64,000 nt of DNA. Source: Cloeon dipterum. Taxonomy: Eukaryota; Arthropoda; Insecta; Ephemeroptera; Baetidae. Position 1 is the stretch's first letter. Each line of letters begins with the position of its first letter. The notes under the pieces were generated by a model, which saw only the letters and a list, made by a program, of their open reading frames with translations, searched no databases and was not told where the DNA came from. This document shows, piece after piece, positions 12,401 through 23,600 of this stretch. The stretch is taken from the NCBI RefSeq assembly GCF_949628265.1, contig NC_088790.1, positions 17,674,545-17,738,544 of the forward strand, given 5' to 3'. A program made the translations under genes and the position numbers.

Positions 12401-14113
12401 GCAAGTAGTTGTGTTACTGTTCATTTCAGTGGTTTAGTACAGGAATATTATGAAGCTTAATTTATTTATTTAAAATTATATCTACACTTGCTTTCAATTT
12501 TTAGTCAACAGTGTCTTGAGATAAAAAATTTTGCAACTTAATTTTTGCCAACAAAATCTAGAGTAAAGGTTCTGGCTCATCGCTTGCTAATGGAACTCCT
12601 ATGCCAATCTTATTACCTTTGGAAGTGAAGTGGCAACAACCGTTTTTGCCGAAGTCACCACAACTGGTGCCATGTGAGCAACCTCTGTGGCTTTGGTGAG
12701 GGGCAGAGTGCCTGCCGTCACACCAGTTATCGCTGTGGGACGCGCTTTTGTCTTGTCTACCTGTGTGAGTGTACGGATTGTCGACAGGTCCTGCTTGGCC
12801 AGGGTTGCTACCAGTGGCCGGCTACCAGTTGGTCTGATTGCCGCCTGGCCAAGGGGGTAAGTGGTGATGCGCGCTTGTTGTGCGATTGGCGTACCACTTG
12901 GGCCTTTGCTGATCCAGTTGGTTCCCGCAGTCACCTGAACTCCTGATGGAGCTCTAACTCTGGCACTGCAACGATATTGAAATGGAAAATGAAACGTTTA
13001 AAGAAAGTAAAAAAAGATAAATTGGTGCCCAATACCATTAGGCATAAAAATTCATTTAGTTGCAAATAAAAATGCAGGTACTATTTTTAGCAATACCTTG
13101 CTTAGAAACAATTTGTTCCAAGAAATTTTTATTGATTTGTCTGATGATTTACCCAGTATCTTAAATTCAGGTGTTAAAGAAATAGTAGCACTACTTGGAT
13201 GAAGTCTAATATTGTTCACAAAACAGCTCTTTTGCTCAGAATTTGAAAAATAATTTAGCAACTTGATTTCTTGTGTGATTTAATTACGTCACGAAAATAT
13301 GGAACTAAGACCAAATAATGAAAAATTCTTGAAGCAGAAGTTTCTCTCCAATCTTTGATAGAAAAACTTCATGCTTCAGTGTCAAAATAAAAATAACTTT
13401 TAGATTGAAACCCCGTTGTTTTGTGCGCGGATTAGAGCATGAATGAGTTCCAAATATACATATATTATATCACTGACTCAAAACTATTTTGTTCTTATAC
13501 ATATATAGCTTACGGTTGGGTGGGGATAGCCGTTGCAGTAATCAGCGGTCCTGGAGTAAATCCCGTCACGATAGGACCGGTCACAACACTGCGACTTGAA
13601 GGAGCAACCGTTACCGCTGCGGAAAAAAATAATTTCATAGCACCGACAACCTTAATTTTTAATACTCGCACCTTTCGAGATGTGAAAGCTGGTGACAGAG
13701 GCAGTGGCCACAGGTCGAATGAGTCCTGGGCTATGTCCTGAGCCAATAAGAGTTAATGTGGTGGCTGCAGGGTGAGGGTGCGTGACAATGCGAGCCGTAG
13801 GAACTGAAAAACTCGGGCTTGTTAGCTCGGCTTTCTTCAACGCGCTTTCTAAAAACCCACTTGTCTTGCCAGGTTGCACGCCACCTGAGGCCAAGCCAGG
13901 GGCGGCGGCCACGAGTTTGGTTTGGCCGGCAGGCCTGACGCACTGAAAATAAGATTTGCGCTGTTGAAATTATATGGTTCAAAACATTGGTGATTTGGTC
14001 CTCACGCTGACAGACGATGCTGGCGTCGTCTCTAGCGGCTTTGGGGCCACTTTAGTCTCTTCAGGCCTCGCTGCTACTGCCGGCGGCACATTTGGCTTCA
14101 CCGGAGTCGCCAT
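9406..14113 (-). CDS. Sap130: Histone deacetylase complex subunit SAP130
   Basis: SAP130 is a nuclear subunit of the Sin3-HDAC corepressor; its C-terminal domain is thought to contact the complex, while the N-terminal part is low-complexity. Twelve coding exons, read right to left, are 14113-14006, 13942-13672, 13616-13514, 12965-12617, 11987-11783, 11527-11362, 11309-11157, 10640-10510, 10262-10139, 10083-9813, 9747-9640 and 9552-9406. Total 2,136 nt, 711 aa, every phase consistent. Residues 1-400 are Thr/Val/Ala/Pro-rich and probably disordered. SPRPSILRKR (439-448) and PRKKPRKQQ (528-536) match human SAP130 text. Residues 538-711 are the SAP130 C-terminal domain, with ERRPTVGELSSQRGVTEKA, GWKLYHLSTQ and TNMQRSKVV aligning to the family, and a Lys-rich end. 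The protein is shorter than human SAP130 (about 1,050 aa), mostly in the N-terminal half. The ATG at 14113 is the first in frame; the frame stays open upstream but has no earlier ATG. Confidence 0.94.
11988..12616 (-). other. Sap130 intron 4 (629 bp), AT-rich
   Basis: This intron is bounded by GTAATA at 12616-12611 and a CTAG acceptor at 11991-11988. It is very AT-rich and has no coding potential. It contains a perfect 18-bp palindrome at 12193-12210 (GTTTTTATATATAAAAAC), and the word ATATATAAAAAC recurs about 25 bp further on. Nothing else stands out. Confidence 0.6.
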
Positions 14114-14620
14114 AACCCTGTCTGATGATTTTCCACAAAAATATTCCAGTCTGCTATGCCAGACTAGGCGTCTAATTTTGAAAGTTTCCCTAATATCGAC
14201 TCTAGCCAGAGCCAACTATGATGTTGTATGTATCTGATGTATCAACACAACATTTAGAGCAGAAACAGGGAAGGGGCGGTGGTGGGATGGGCGGCAGCAA
14301 AATGTGCTGCTTGCGCCACACAGTCCCTGTGCACCATTCCTATGGAGCAGCTGTGAGCAAGATAAGAAGTAGTACAGAACGGTAGGAGAGGAGCAGGCAC
14401 TGGTAGCACGCACGTTGGTCACGGTTTCGCTCTCTTTCCATTTCCACACACTTTTTGGGAGGAAGGGGAGGACACACAGTACCCCCACCCCACTTCAATA
14501 TTGGTGTAGCAGAGACTGAGGCGCTCCCAATGAGTTTTTACAGTACTTCTCAGCTTGCTTAAGCCGCTCCATAGAAGTGAACAGTGGCTGGCGCCACATG
14601 TGGTGAAAATGTGAGGTTTT
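14114..14620 (-). promoter_or_regulatory. Sap130 5' UTR and promoter region
   Basis: Immediately upstream of the Sap130 ATG the sequence becomes G+C-richer. On the plus strand it holds G-rich stretches at about 14268-14300 and 14455-14490 that resemble GC-box clusters. No TATA box is evident. A weak acceptor-like CAG lies four bases before the start codon, so a spliced leader from a further upstream exon cannot be excluded. The promoter call rests on position and composition only. Confidence 0.35.
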
Positions 14621-16380
14621 TGTGCTAATGCTCGTTACGTTTTGATGCGTTCTGGCGGGAAGTTAAAGCATGTTTGTAGTTTTCTTACTGTATGATATGT
14701 ATAATACTATAAAAGCTATAAGAGACACGGTGCTCAATGCACTACATGCTTAAAGGCTTGAATCCCCACTTTGTTATTATTGTTGTTTATTCTTGCCAAA
14801 GTCATAACATAAGACACAAAATATAAAAATTACAGCAAGAAATTGCATGCATTGAGCTTTGCATAATGTTACTCTCGATTAATTTTACTTGCCAGACTTG
14901 TCAGTGGGTTCAATAATCTCATCTCCCGACCCCATCAATTTACCGCAAGATGATGCGCATAACCATAATAATAATATCGTGTACGGTAATCACATGGGTC
15001 AAGGGTGGTGGCTACACATTCGTTTCACATCAGGTGTTTCCGTATACTGATTGTGAGCAGCGTGCACCTCTTGGGAGAGGTGGGGGTAAATCTCTGGGTT
15101 TCATTTCATAACATTGGCTATCTGGCACCCCTATATTATACCGATATACCTACACTTAACACCAAAAAATTTTAAGAAAACTGTTAGTTGCACACAGTGA
15201 TAAAATATAAATATGATATAGAAAAAAAATCTAAAAAAATCGATAATTTCGTGTACTAGTATTTTTTTATACTTCAAGCTATTCACAACAATCTTTTAAA
15301 TTTATGATTTTAATTTGTGTGGAGCACTAGACTTCGGTTGTTATCCTGTCATCCTGTCATCCTTCTAAAAGCCCTTAAATCCCCACTTCTGCAAATATTA
15401 ACTTAAGGTCAAGATCACCAAAAACAAGTTTCTGCGAACAAAAATCACGACTACTCTCCTGAGCGCCGACCATCTGGCTTCCTATTTAAAAAATGTCTGC
15501 TTGAATATGATAATAAAATACACGATTAGTTTGGCGTGGTTAATAGCACCAATTTTCCTGCTTCCCACTTATCTTGCCCATATTTTTTTCGACTTGACAG
15601 TGATTGACTCGCTCACGAATTCTATACCTGAAACGAAACAAAATCTGTGACTTAAAATAAATTTTCAAACCACGTAAAAGCAAAGGCTGTATTAGATGCA
15701 ATGCTGTTCATGTGCAAACTTTGATAATATAAATCATAATTTATTAATTGTATTTTAGTGCTGTAACAATAAATTAAACAACGAATAATCGTTTAAGGGC
15801 CCTGTAATTACAGCAGTCAAGAAGCATGAAAAATATAATTTTAATTCAAGAAATATCATGGTAATTTTTTTAAACTGAGTTTTCTCCTGCTTGCCAAGAA
15901 GTGATTCCTTGAAATCGTAAGCGTTCACCGCATCGTGCATTTAATCAGTGGTATCATTAATGCATCATTAAAATACTAGCATGCAGGACTCATCGCCTCG
16001 CCTTAAGTGTCAAGCGTTCAAGGGGAGGCAACGCACCTGCACAAGGTCACTGAAAGCGAGTTTATTGTTTCTGCCTATAAATAATACGCTAAGGGACGAC
16101 AAAATATTCCAAGGAGAGTGATGTGTGACAGTGAAAACTATGAAGATTGTTTATTTTGTTTTTTATATACCCAGAGTTAAGCTTGTACATTTTTTTTGCA
16201 ATCACACAATAATTGATTTTAATATTTCTCCTGACATCTCACTCAAAGAAAGCCACTAAATATAGCATTATACTTTACCTTGAATCAACGTCTTCTCGTT
16301 AGCTCTGCAGGCGAGGTGTCTGAAGTGGGGACTCCTCCCATCTAGCAGCAATTTGCTCGCGAAAATGATTTAGTAATATA
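14621..16380. other. Intergenic region between divergent Sap130 and GMC genes
   Basis: AT-rich DNA without a recognisable coding exon. It contains one copy of the diverged repeat (15237-15560) listed separately and a tandem octamer (ATCCTGTC twice) at about 15343-15358. The two flanking genes point away from each other, so both promoters lie at the ends of this 2-kb interval. Bases 15980-16060 and 16290-16380 are GC-richer and may be proximal regulatory DNA of the GMC gene. Confidence 0.5.
15237..15560 (+). repeat. Diverged repeat, copy A (upstream of the GMC gene)
   Basis: This copy shares three collinear anchors with copy B in GMC intron 2. The pairs are 15317-15339 with 18445-18465 (both contain CTTCGGTT), 15405-15431 with 18531-18555 (GGTCAAGAT, then ACAAGTTT), and 15524-15540 with 18693-18709 (ATTAGTTTGG, then GTGGT). 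Spacing between the first two anchors is almost the same in both copies (88 and 86 bp); the second gap differs (119 and 162 bp). The start of similarity (TCGATAAT) is at 15240 in this copy. It may be an old transposon family or the trace of a local duplication. Confidence 0.65.
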
Positions 16381-16447
16381 ACTGAGGAGAGCCGCAACTG
16401 TTGGGTGCTCGCGTTGACTCAACGGTGAAGCAACTCAAGCAAAAGAG
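16300..16447 (+). promoter_or_regulatory. GMC oxidoreductase promoter and 5' UTR
   Basis: The first exon must contain the ATG at 16448, and the bases before it (about 16385-16447) are GC-richer and free of splice acceptors, consistent with a short 5' UTR. An AT-rich TAATATAAC at about 16373-16381 could act as a weak TATA element. The transcription start near 16400 is inferred, not visible. Confidence 0.35.
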
Positions 16448-19400
16448 ATGGGTCAAAAGGTAATTCAATTTTTTAAATTTCTTTGCAAAAGTTAAATAAT
16501 TAAAAATAACCAAAAGGGAAATATTTGTAAATATTACTTCTTAGAACTATAACTTATAATGATGTATCACAACTTAGTATACTGTTTCAATATTAAGATT
16601 ATAACCTACAAAATTTAATTTAAAAATTGAAAATAAAACAAGCGGGGATATTTGATGAAAACTTTTTTAAAAAATAAGGATAATAACGAATTAGTTCTGC
16701 GTGAAATATGCAATGGATGGTGGGTGGTTATTAATGCATTTTGGAAATGTAAGAATTAAATTTCTCGTTCTCGCAATATACAAACTGTGCGGCTCGCTGT
16801 TTCAGCCCTACAAAAAGGTAACGGCTGTTGTTGAAGTTTTTAGGTCTGAAACATCCAATTATTTATACAGTACAAGAACGTGTATTTTATTTTTTAAATT
16901 TCACTCATAGCCTCCCATCCTTAGTCAATTCCATGCGCAGAGTATAGAGCTGTTTTTATTTATTTTTTATTAAAATAATTTTCAAAAGCGGAAAAATGAT
17001 ACACTCAATATTTGAAATTTTGACAGTAAAGTGGTTTCAATGCCAAATTTCATGAACATTTTAAATAAATAGAGCCAGCCAGTTGACATTGCTAAAAGGC
17101 ATTTCCCTCAGTGTCAAGGCATTGGGAGATATTTGATATTTTGGGGATTTGTGACTGCGGCTGCCCAATGTCAGAGATGGCAAAATGTGGTTAATTGAGT
17201 AACTTGGAATGCTAAAAAAATTGCTCAATATGCTTGCCACTCTCTGGTTTTTAAGGTTCGAGAAAAAACCCTTTGCGATTGTTAATTTTTTTATTTTTAA
17301 CATTTCAGACGAACCTTCCCTTATTGGGAGTGTTGATTTTATTCTGCTTCATTCACTTTTGCTGCGGCCTCAACTTCGGCCTATTTTCCTCCACCCTGAC
17401 GCGGTACCAGCGGCTTCTGCAAAATCCTGAGGGGCTGTCATACGATATGCCCACTAACTTGCTCAGCGCCGAGTACGACTTCATCGTGATCGGTGCCGGT
17501 GCCGCCGGCGCGGTGGTTGCGAACCGGCTCACTGAGGTGCCGGGTTGGAAGGTGCTTCTGCTCGAGGCGGGCAAGGACGAGATCTTGCTCACCGACATGC
17601 CCGTCTTTGCTGCCCACTTTCAGCTGACGGACTTCAACTGGGGCTACAGGGCGCAGCCACAGGACGGGGCGTGCTTGGGGCTGAAGGACAAACGGTGCCC
17701 GTGGCCCCGCGGCAAAGGCATGGGAGGCTCCAGCATTCTTAACTACATGATATACACGAGAGGCCACCGAGGTGATTACGATGGATGGGAACAGATGGGC
17801 AACCCTGGATGGGGCTGGAAGGACGTCTTCAAGTATTTCCTCAAGTCGGAAAATGCCAAGGATGACCTCGTGGACTCGCAGTTTCATTCTACTGGCGGCT
17901 ATATGGACGTTGAACGCGTCAGACACAGGTGAGGAACACATATTTTGAGGGTCATTTATTTTTGTTTTGTTTTCAATATTTCTTGAAATTGATTATGAAA
18001 ACTGTAAAAGTGGCTTATTTTTTATTTTAACATAACTAGAGAACTTGAAACATCTCTAAACGCAACCAATTACACGTATATGTGCTCCTCAAATAAATTT
18101 AACTGTGCATTTTCAAAGAAAACGATAATTAAATATTCCCTCGAGAGGAAAATATTCAGTTTTTATGTAGATAAAAATGTTCTTGACACATTCCTACATG
18201 AAATGACTTTATTTTGTTTTTTTCGTTATGCGCATAAGCAGCATAAAACTTGACGTTAAAACTTTAATAGAAAGGAATGCTTGAAAAAGCTTTACAAGAA
18301 CAAAAAAATTCTGTATAATTCTGTTATCCAAGACATTTTGTGGACGCAATTTAAAAGAAAAATAAAAGTTGTAATTATTTTTATCTCTCTCAATGTCAAG
18401 TCGATAATATTCTCGACTGCTTTTAAATTATATTTTTATTTTATGTGCGGCACTCAGCTTCGGTTTTAATATACTTAAAAAATATTCTTTCCTGCGAAGG
18501 TGAACTAATTATATAGGCTTGTGTTGACTCAGGGTCAAGATAACAGAACAAGTTTTTTTTCGAGAAAAAAATTCTGAATCCTGACAACTGGTTCCCCATT
18601 TCCTATTAGATAGTGACTATGCGGCCTTAAATCAAGACCACTAGTCTAGCCAAATGAATTTTAATTACTTGCGGCAGTTCCATAATATGAAAAATTAGTT
18701 TGGTGTGGTGATTTCATTATTTTTGCAGTGAAAATTCACGCTGAGTACAATCTATTTGATAGAAATCCATAATTCTCTTATGCGTAATGTGTTTCGAACT
18801 GCATAATAGCTTAAATCTTGAGTAAAAATTGAATAAATGCTTTTATAGTCGTAGGTAAATTAGAATACAAAAGCTGAAAAATTTGGCTTGATGATGCCAC
18901 GATCTTGAATTGGCATCATGCTGACCTAAAATTATTGCAAATGTTAATTGATATATTTAAAAATTATTTTAAATGTGAAATCATAAATTACGCGCAAGCA
19001 CGTAGGTAATTTAATTTAACCAAATGAGTGTTCAAAAGGTGCAACAATAAATCTTATAGAGTTATTCTTACACAGTTCAATTTTAATTCGCGAGTTACAT
19101 TTTTGTAGCAAAAACCGAAAAGCCTAATTGAAAGCATATTATTTCAGAACACCCCTGGTTGACGCGTTCATGGACAGTGCTGCTGAGTTGGGCTACAATT
19201 CGGTGGACTACAACTCGGGAGACCTGCTCGGGTTTTCGCGCCTACAAGTAAATCAACGCCGCGGAATGCGGTGCAGCGCCAACAAGGCTTTCATCCGTCC
19301 CATCCGTCACCGCAGCAACCTGCACGTCGCTAAAGAGGCCTTCGTGAGCCGAATCCTGATCGACCCGAACACCAAGAGAGCGATGGGCGTCGAATTCCTC

Positions 19401-20384
19401 AGAAATAATCGCTGGTACTCGGTCAGAGCACGCAAGGAAATTATTCTCTCCGCAGGTGCCGTTAATTCTGCCAAAATCCTAATGCTGTCGGGAGTTGGTC
19501 CCAGGGTGCACCTCGAGTCCCTCGGCATCCCTGTGCTTGTTGACGCGCCTGGAGTTGGGCAGAATCTGCAGGACCACGCTTCCACCTGTGCAGCCCTTTA
19601 CACTGTAAACGACACGGTGTCCCTAAAAGAGGAACGGATTGCTCAGGTAGGCCCATTCCTCGACTGGGTTACCAACGGCAACGGTCCCATCACCATTGCT
19701 GGCGGAGTCGAGGCATTGGGCTACATAAGGACGCCCAACGCCGTCACCGCGCCGGACTATCCTGACATTGAACTGATGTTCATCTCGTCGTCATTAAACG
19801 CGGACCCTGGCACCGTTGTCAGACAGGGACTAGGCGTCACCGATGACATTTTCAACAGCGTTTACAAACCGATTCTCAACAGGGACGCGTGGACCATCTG
19901 GCCCATGCAGATGAAGCCGAACAGCAGAGGTTATGTCAAGCTGAAAAGCCGGAATCCCCTCTCCTGGCCCTTGATGTACGCCAACTACTTCGAAGATCCT
20001 CAGGACTTGGAGATTATTGTGCACGGCATTAAATTCGCCATAGAAATGAGCAAAACACAGGCTTTCCAAAAATTCAACAGCACTTTGCACCCGATCCCAG
20101 TCCCAGGTTGCGCGAATCACGAGTTTGGAAGCGACGACTATTGGCGGTGTGCCGTGCGCCACCTGACCACCACGCTGAATCACCAATGTGGCACTGCAAA
20201 AATGGGGCCGTCTACCGACCCTGACGCAGTTGTCGACGCAGAACTCAGGGTCTACGGAGTCAAAGGGCTGAGGGTGGCGGATGCTTCTATTATACCCAGA
20301 ATCACGGCAGCGCACACAAACGCTGTTTGCAATATGATTGGGGAAAAGGTGGCTGACATGATAAAAAGTGCTTATGGAAAATGA
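16448..20384 (+). CDS. Secreted GMC-family FAD oxidoreductase (glucose dehydrogenase-like)
   Basis: GMC enzymes use FAD to oxidise alcohols, sugars or related substrates; insects carry many secreted paralogs with roles in cuticle, immunity and hormone metabolism. Exons 16448-16459, 17309-17928 and 19148-20384 join in phase to 1,869 nt and 622 aa, a normal length. The 12-nt first coding exon encodes M-G-Q-K and completes a signal peptide (hydrophobic residues 7-24); without it the frame has no such leader. The FAD dinucleotide fold is at 62-91 (GAGAAG, then a Glu at the end of the second strand). GMC signature 1 ([14 protein letters not shown]) is at 137-150, and signature 2 ([16 protein letters not shown]) at 314-329. 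The catalytic histidine is probably His556 in [11 protein letters not shown]. The second active-site residue is Asn602 in AHTNAV, where relatives usually read GNTHAP or GNTNAP. The substrate cannot be read from the sequence. It resembles Drosophila Gld/GMC-cluster enzymes generally, and I do not assign an ortholog. Confidence 0.95.
16460..17308 (+). other. GMC gene intron 1 (849 bp)
   Basis: This intron runs from donor AAAAG/GTAATT to a strong pyrimidine-rich acceptor (TTTTAACATTTCAG) at 17308. It is AT-rich throughout. Short open frames inside it have no recognisable features. Confidence 0.8.
17929..19147 (+). other. GMC gene intron 2 (1,219 bp)
   Basis: This intron runs from donor ACACAG/GTGAGG to acceptor TATTTCAG at 19147 and splits the codon for Arg211. 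It is AT-rich and contains copy B of the diverged repeat at about 18399-18720. No coding potential is seen. Confidence 0.85.
18399..18720 (+). repeat. Diverged repeat, copy B (inside GMC intron 2)
   Basis: This is the partner of the copy at 15237-15560, in the same orientation and with the same order of anchors (18445-18465, 18531-18555, 18693-18709). The two copies are heavily diverged and carry several indels, so the duplication or insertion is old. No terminal inverted repeats or target-site duplications could be made out by eye. Confidence 0.65.
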
Positions 20385-20575
20385 GTATTAAATACTCATT
20401 TTTGAGACTGAACTTAAAAGTTTGGTTTAATGTCCGCTATTCAGAGTTTACAATTAAAATAGCTGGCTCCTCGTGATATTTTACGCCCTTACTGCTTTGA
20501 GCAAGATATTATATCGATTTGTTGATTGTCAAAAAGTCACTTATAATTTATTCAGCTAGAATTATTTTGAGGGTT

Positions 20576-20581
20576 AATAAA
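20576..20581 (+). terminator. Poly(A) signal of the GMC gene
   Basis: A canonical AATAAA lies about 190 bases after the stop codon and is followed by a T-rich and GT-rich stretch (20588-20630), as expected for a cleavage and polyadenylation site. This would make a 3' UTR of about 210-220 bases. Confidence 0.6.
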
Positions 20582-20639
20582 GATCATCTTTTAAGATATT
20601 GTGTCATATATTGTGTATATATACTATATGTCTTCCACA

Positions 20640-23600
20640 GTTATTTCCGCTCACCCCATTAATACAAAATCACTGAAAGCTGTCCTCACTTAACTTAATT
20701 CGCACAGGGTTCAGCCGTTTGTAACTTATTATAGATTAGTTTTGTGTATTTTTTTAGGTGCACGAAATATTTATAAGTTTCTCGTGTCAAAAGAAGCAAA
20801 ATTTACAGAAATTTCTTGCAAAACTGTCTTGTCTGCGGCGTGAATTACTGTTGGCGCCTGAGGGACCGGAAGTATATAATAAGAGATAATTTTTCTTTTA
20901 AAAATTCATTCATTTTTAGCAGTCAATAATCGATACTTAAATTTCTTGAGCGCAACAAGGAAACGTGTTGTGGTTTCTCAGATGCTCTACAGTAAAAAAT
21001 TACAATTTGTTCAATATGGCAACATTTCAACTGTAAATTTACACAATTTATTCTTCCATTAAGTGCATAATGATTAATGATTTGAAATAAAAAAATCCAA
21101 CTGCATACTTTGCAAGATATCACATAGCAAAGCTTTTGTCGACATGTTATACTTATTATTGAGATACGAGAAATAAGCAACAATGCACAAAGTGGTAACG
21201 CAATTCAGAACTACTGACGCAAGAAGCAACCCTTTGGCCTCACTGCTCCTTCAAGAATATAATAATAATGTTAAACACGCAATATGGGGGTGCATTGTGC
21301 TGAGAGGGAAGGAATGGCCAGCGCTTATCTTCTCCTTTCAGACCGAGACCCATGCTTGAGTGCACATTTTATTGTGTTTGTTGGCGCCGACAATAAGTTT
21401 CGGCTGGCCTGTGCAAGGGATAGGGTCGGCACATTAATTATAATTGCACAAGCAAGGCTTCCAATGCAATAACATCTCTCTCGCATTCATTGAATATTTA
21501 AATGAGAGCACCTCTCCGACGCCGTCTGACATCGAATAATGGGGGCCGTGTGTTTTGTGCGACATTGTGTGTTGATATGCGCTCTCCAACCCTTTCACGT
21601 CGCGTTCGACGCTCACGAGTCATCATTTGCGATTGCAATTAATCCGCCAACACTGCCTCTTGATTGGATTTTTATTTTTAATGAACAGGTGGGTACTTGC
21701 CTCGATGGTATGTATGAAATCAACAAGTTTACCCGCCCGTCGCGAAACTGTCGTTAAACACAAGCAGCTTTTTGATCCCTTTCACGAGAAATAATGATTA
21801 AATGACATGAGGTGAACGTGTTTTAATAAATCTGTTGCGCACACTAATGAACCCATTCCACCGATCTCTGCATATCATCATTTTCCACACCCTAACGCAC
21901 AATTATAATTATTATCGATTAATCAGCATTGGAAAATACGGAAAATACAGACGCAAATGGATGAAATTGGGATACAAATGTAAAAATTTCATTCCGAATT
22001 AAATTTGATAGTTTATTTTTAGTACTTTCATCCTATAAATCGAGATAATGAGACTGGCCGGCAATTAATAAATACATTTATAGGAGAGATTATAGATTAT
22101 ATTGGGTATTCCATCTTAATTATTGAATTTCAAGGAATGCCAGAAGAATAAAATAAAAAAATTTAGATATTATTGAATAAAACTGACCTCTTGTGCTGAT
22201 AAAGTCAATTTTAATAAGTTAATGTGTCTTTTATTCTACTATTCCAATACGCGAGGTGTGCAAAGATTTTTGCAATCAATTAAGTCTTTAATAGAACTGT
22301 CAGTAAGTAAAATAAATAAGTTAAAATTTGAAATTTACACGCAGACAATTTAAAGGTGGGACTGAAACATGTGCGCCAAAGAACGAATGCTTACTAATAG
22401 TGCGGTGCTCGAGCACCAAGATGGCACTAGAATCCACTCTGCAGGCACTGGAGGCACCGGCTTCTATAATAAGACTGCGCTGCACAGAAGAAAAGAAAGC
22501 CGAGAAGAAGCGTCCAGATATTAAAAGTATTTTGCCGAGAATATTTAATGCAAGGGTTGTTTGCCGCCAGCCGGATGAGACAGTGCTGTTGCTGTGTTGT
22601 TAGTTGACCGCTCGGAATTCGCAGTGGTCCCAATGTTCCAATGGGTGTTCAGCATTTACTGGACTTGAGCGCCTCCTACTGAAACCTCAACCAGAAACGT
22701 GGATTACGCAACTAGAAGAAAATCGCAAGGTTCGTAGCTCACAACATTGTTAGGAACTCTTCTCACTTTTTCCCTGCCCCATTAAAAACCCAATAATGAA
22801 TCAAATTTCAAATAAAATTTTGCATCCAATCCTACAAGTTAGATTGACTAAATGACATGAATTGAGGTATTTTAATATATTTTTGGTATTTTTGATACCA
22901 TAATGATTAAATGAAGAGGAATTTTTGTTTGAAACTGAAGGTAAAGTGTGATTGGAGTCTAATTTTGTCACGTCAAATTTCAGATTTAAAAACATTAAAT
23001 TAAAAATTAAATACTGTCCGACAGCTAAAAATGCGCTACATGTATTGAAAAGGGCTTCCTATCATTTTTATCGAATGAGATTTAACTCATTTAAACTTTT
23101 CAATAAATGAAAAAAAATTGCAAGCATTACCAGGCAAAAATTCCTACCGTAGTGCATATTAATTGTGAGTTATAACTTGTCCATTTGCTTGTTTAGTTTC
23201 TTTAGGAGCCTCTACCATATTTTTCAGGCGGGATAATAATTATGGACTTTATTTCACAGCTGCACGTTCAAATACTAACTTTCAAATCTAAATATTATAA
23301 CAAAAATGCGTACTTGCATAATTAATTGTAAGCTGTAGCTTAATAGGTAGGGTGTATTTTTCCTTTAAATTCATTCTTCGCAAACAGATTAAAAAAATCG
23401 CGAAATTTGCACTTTTGCTATAAATACATATAACATTTTTTACGATGAATAAGTTGCAAATTGAATCAATAAATAATACAAAAGGCAATATGTTATTCAC
23501 ATTTTAATCCCAATTTATATTTTGGAAATGCCAAACCACCAATTTTCCCCTTGGCGGAAAGGCAAGTGCCGTCTCGTTTTAATAAATGTATATTTAGTCG

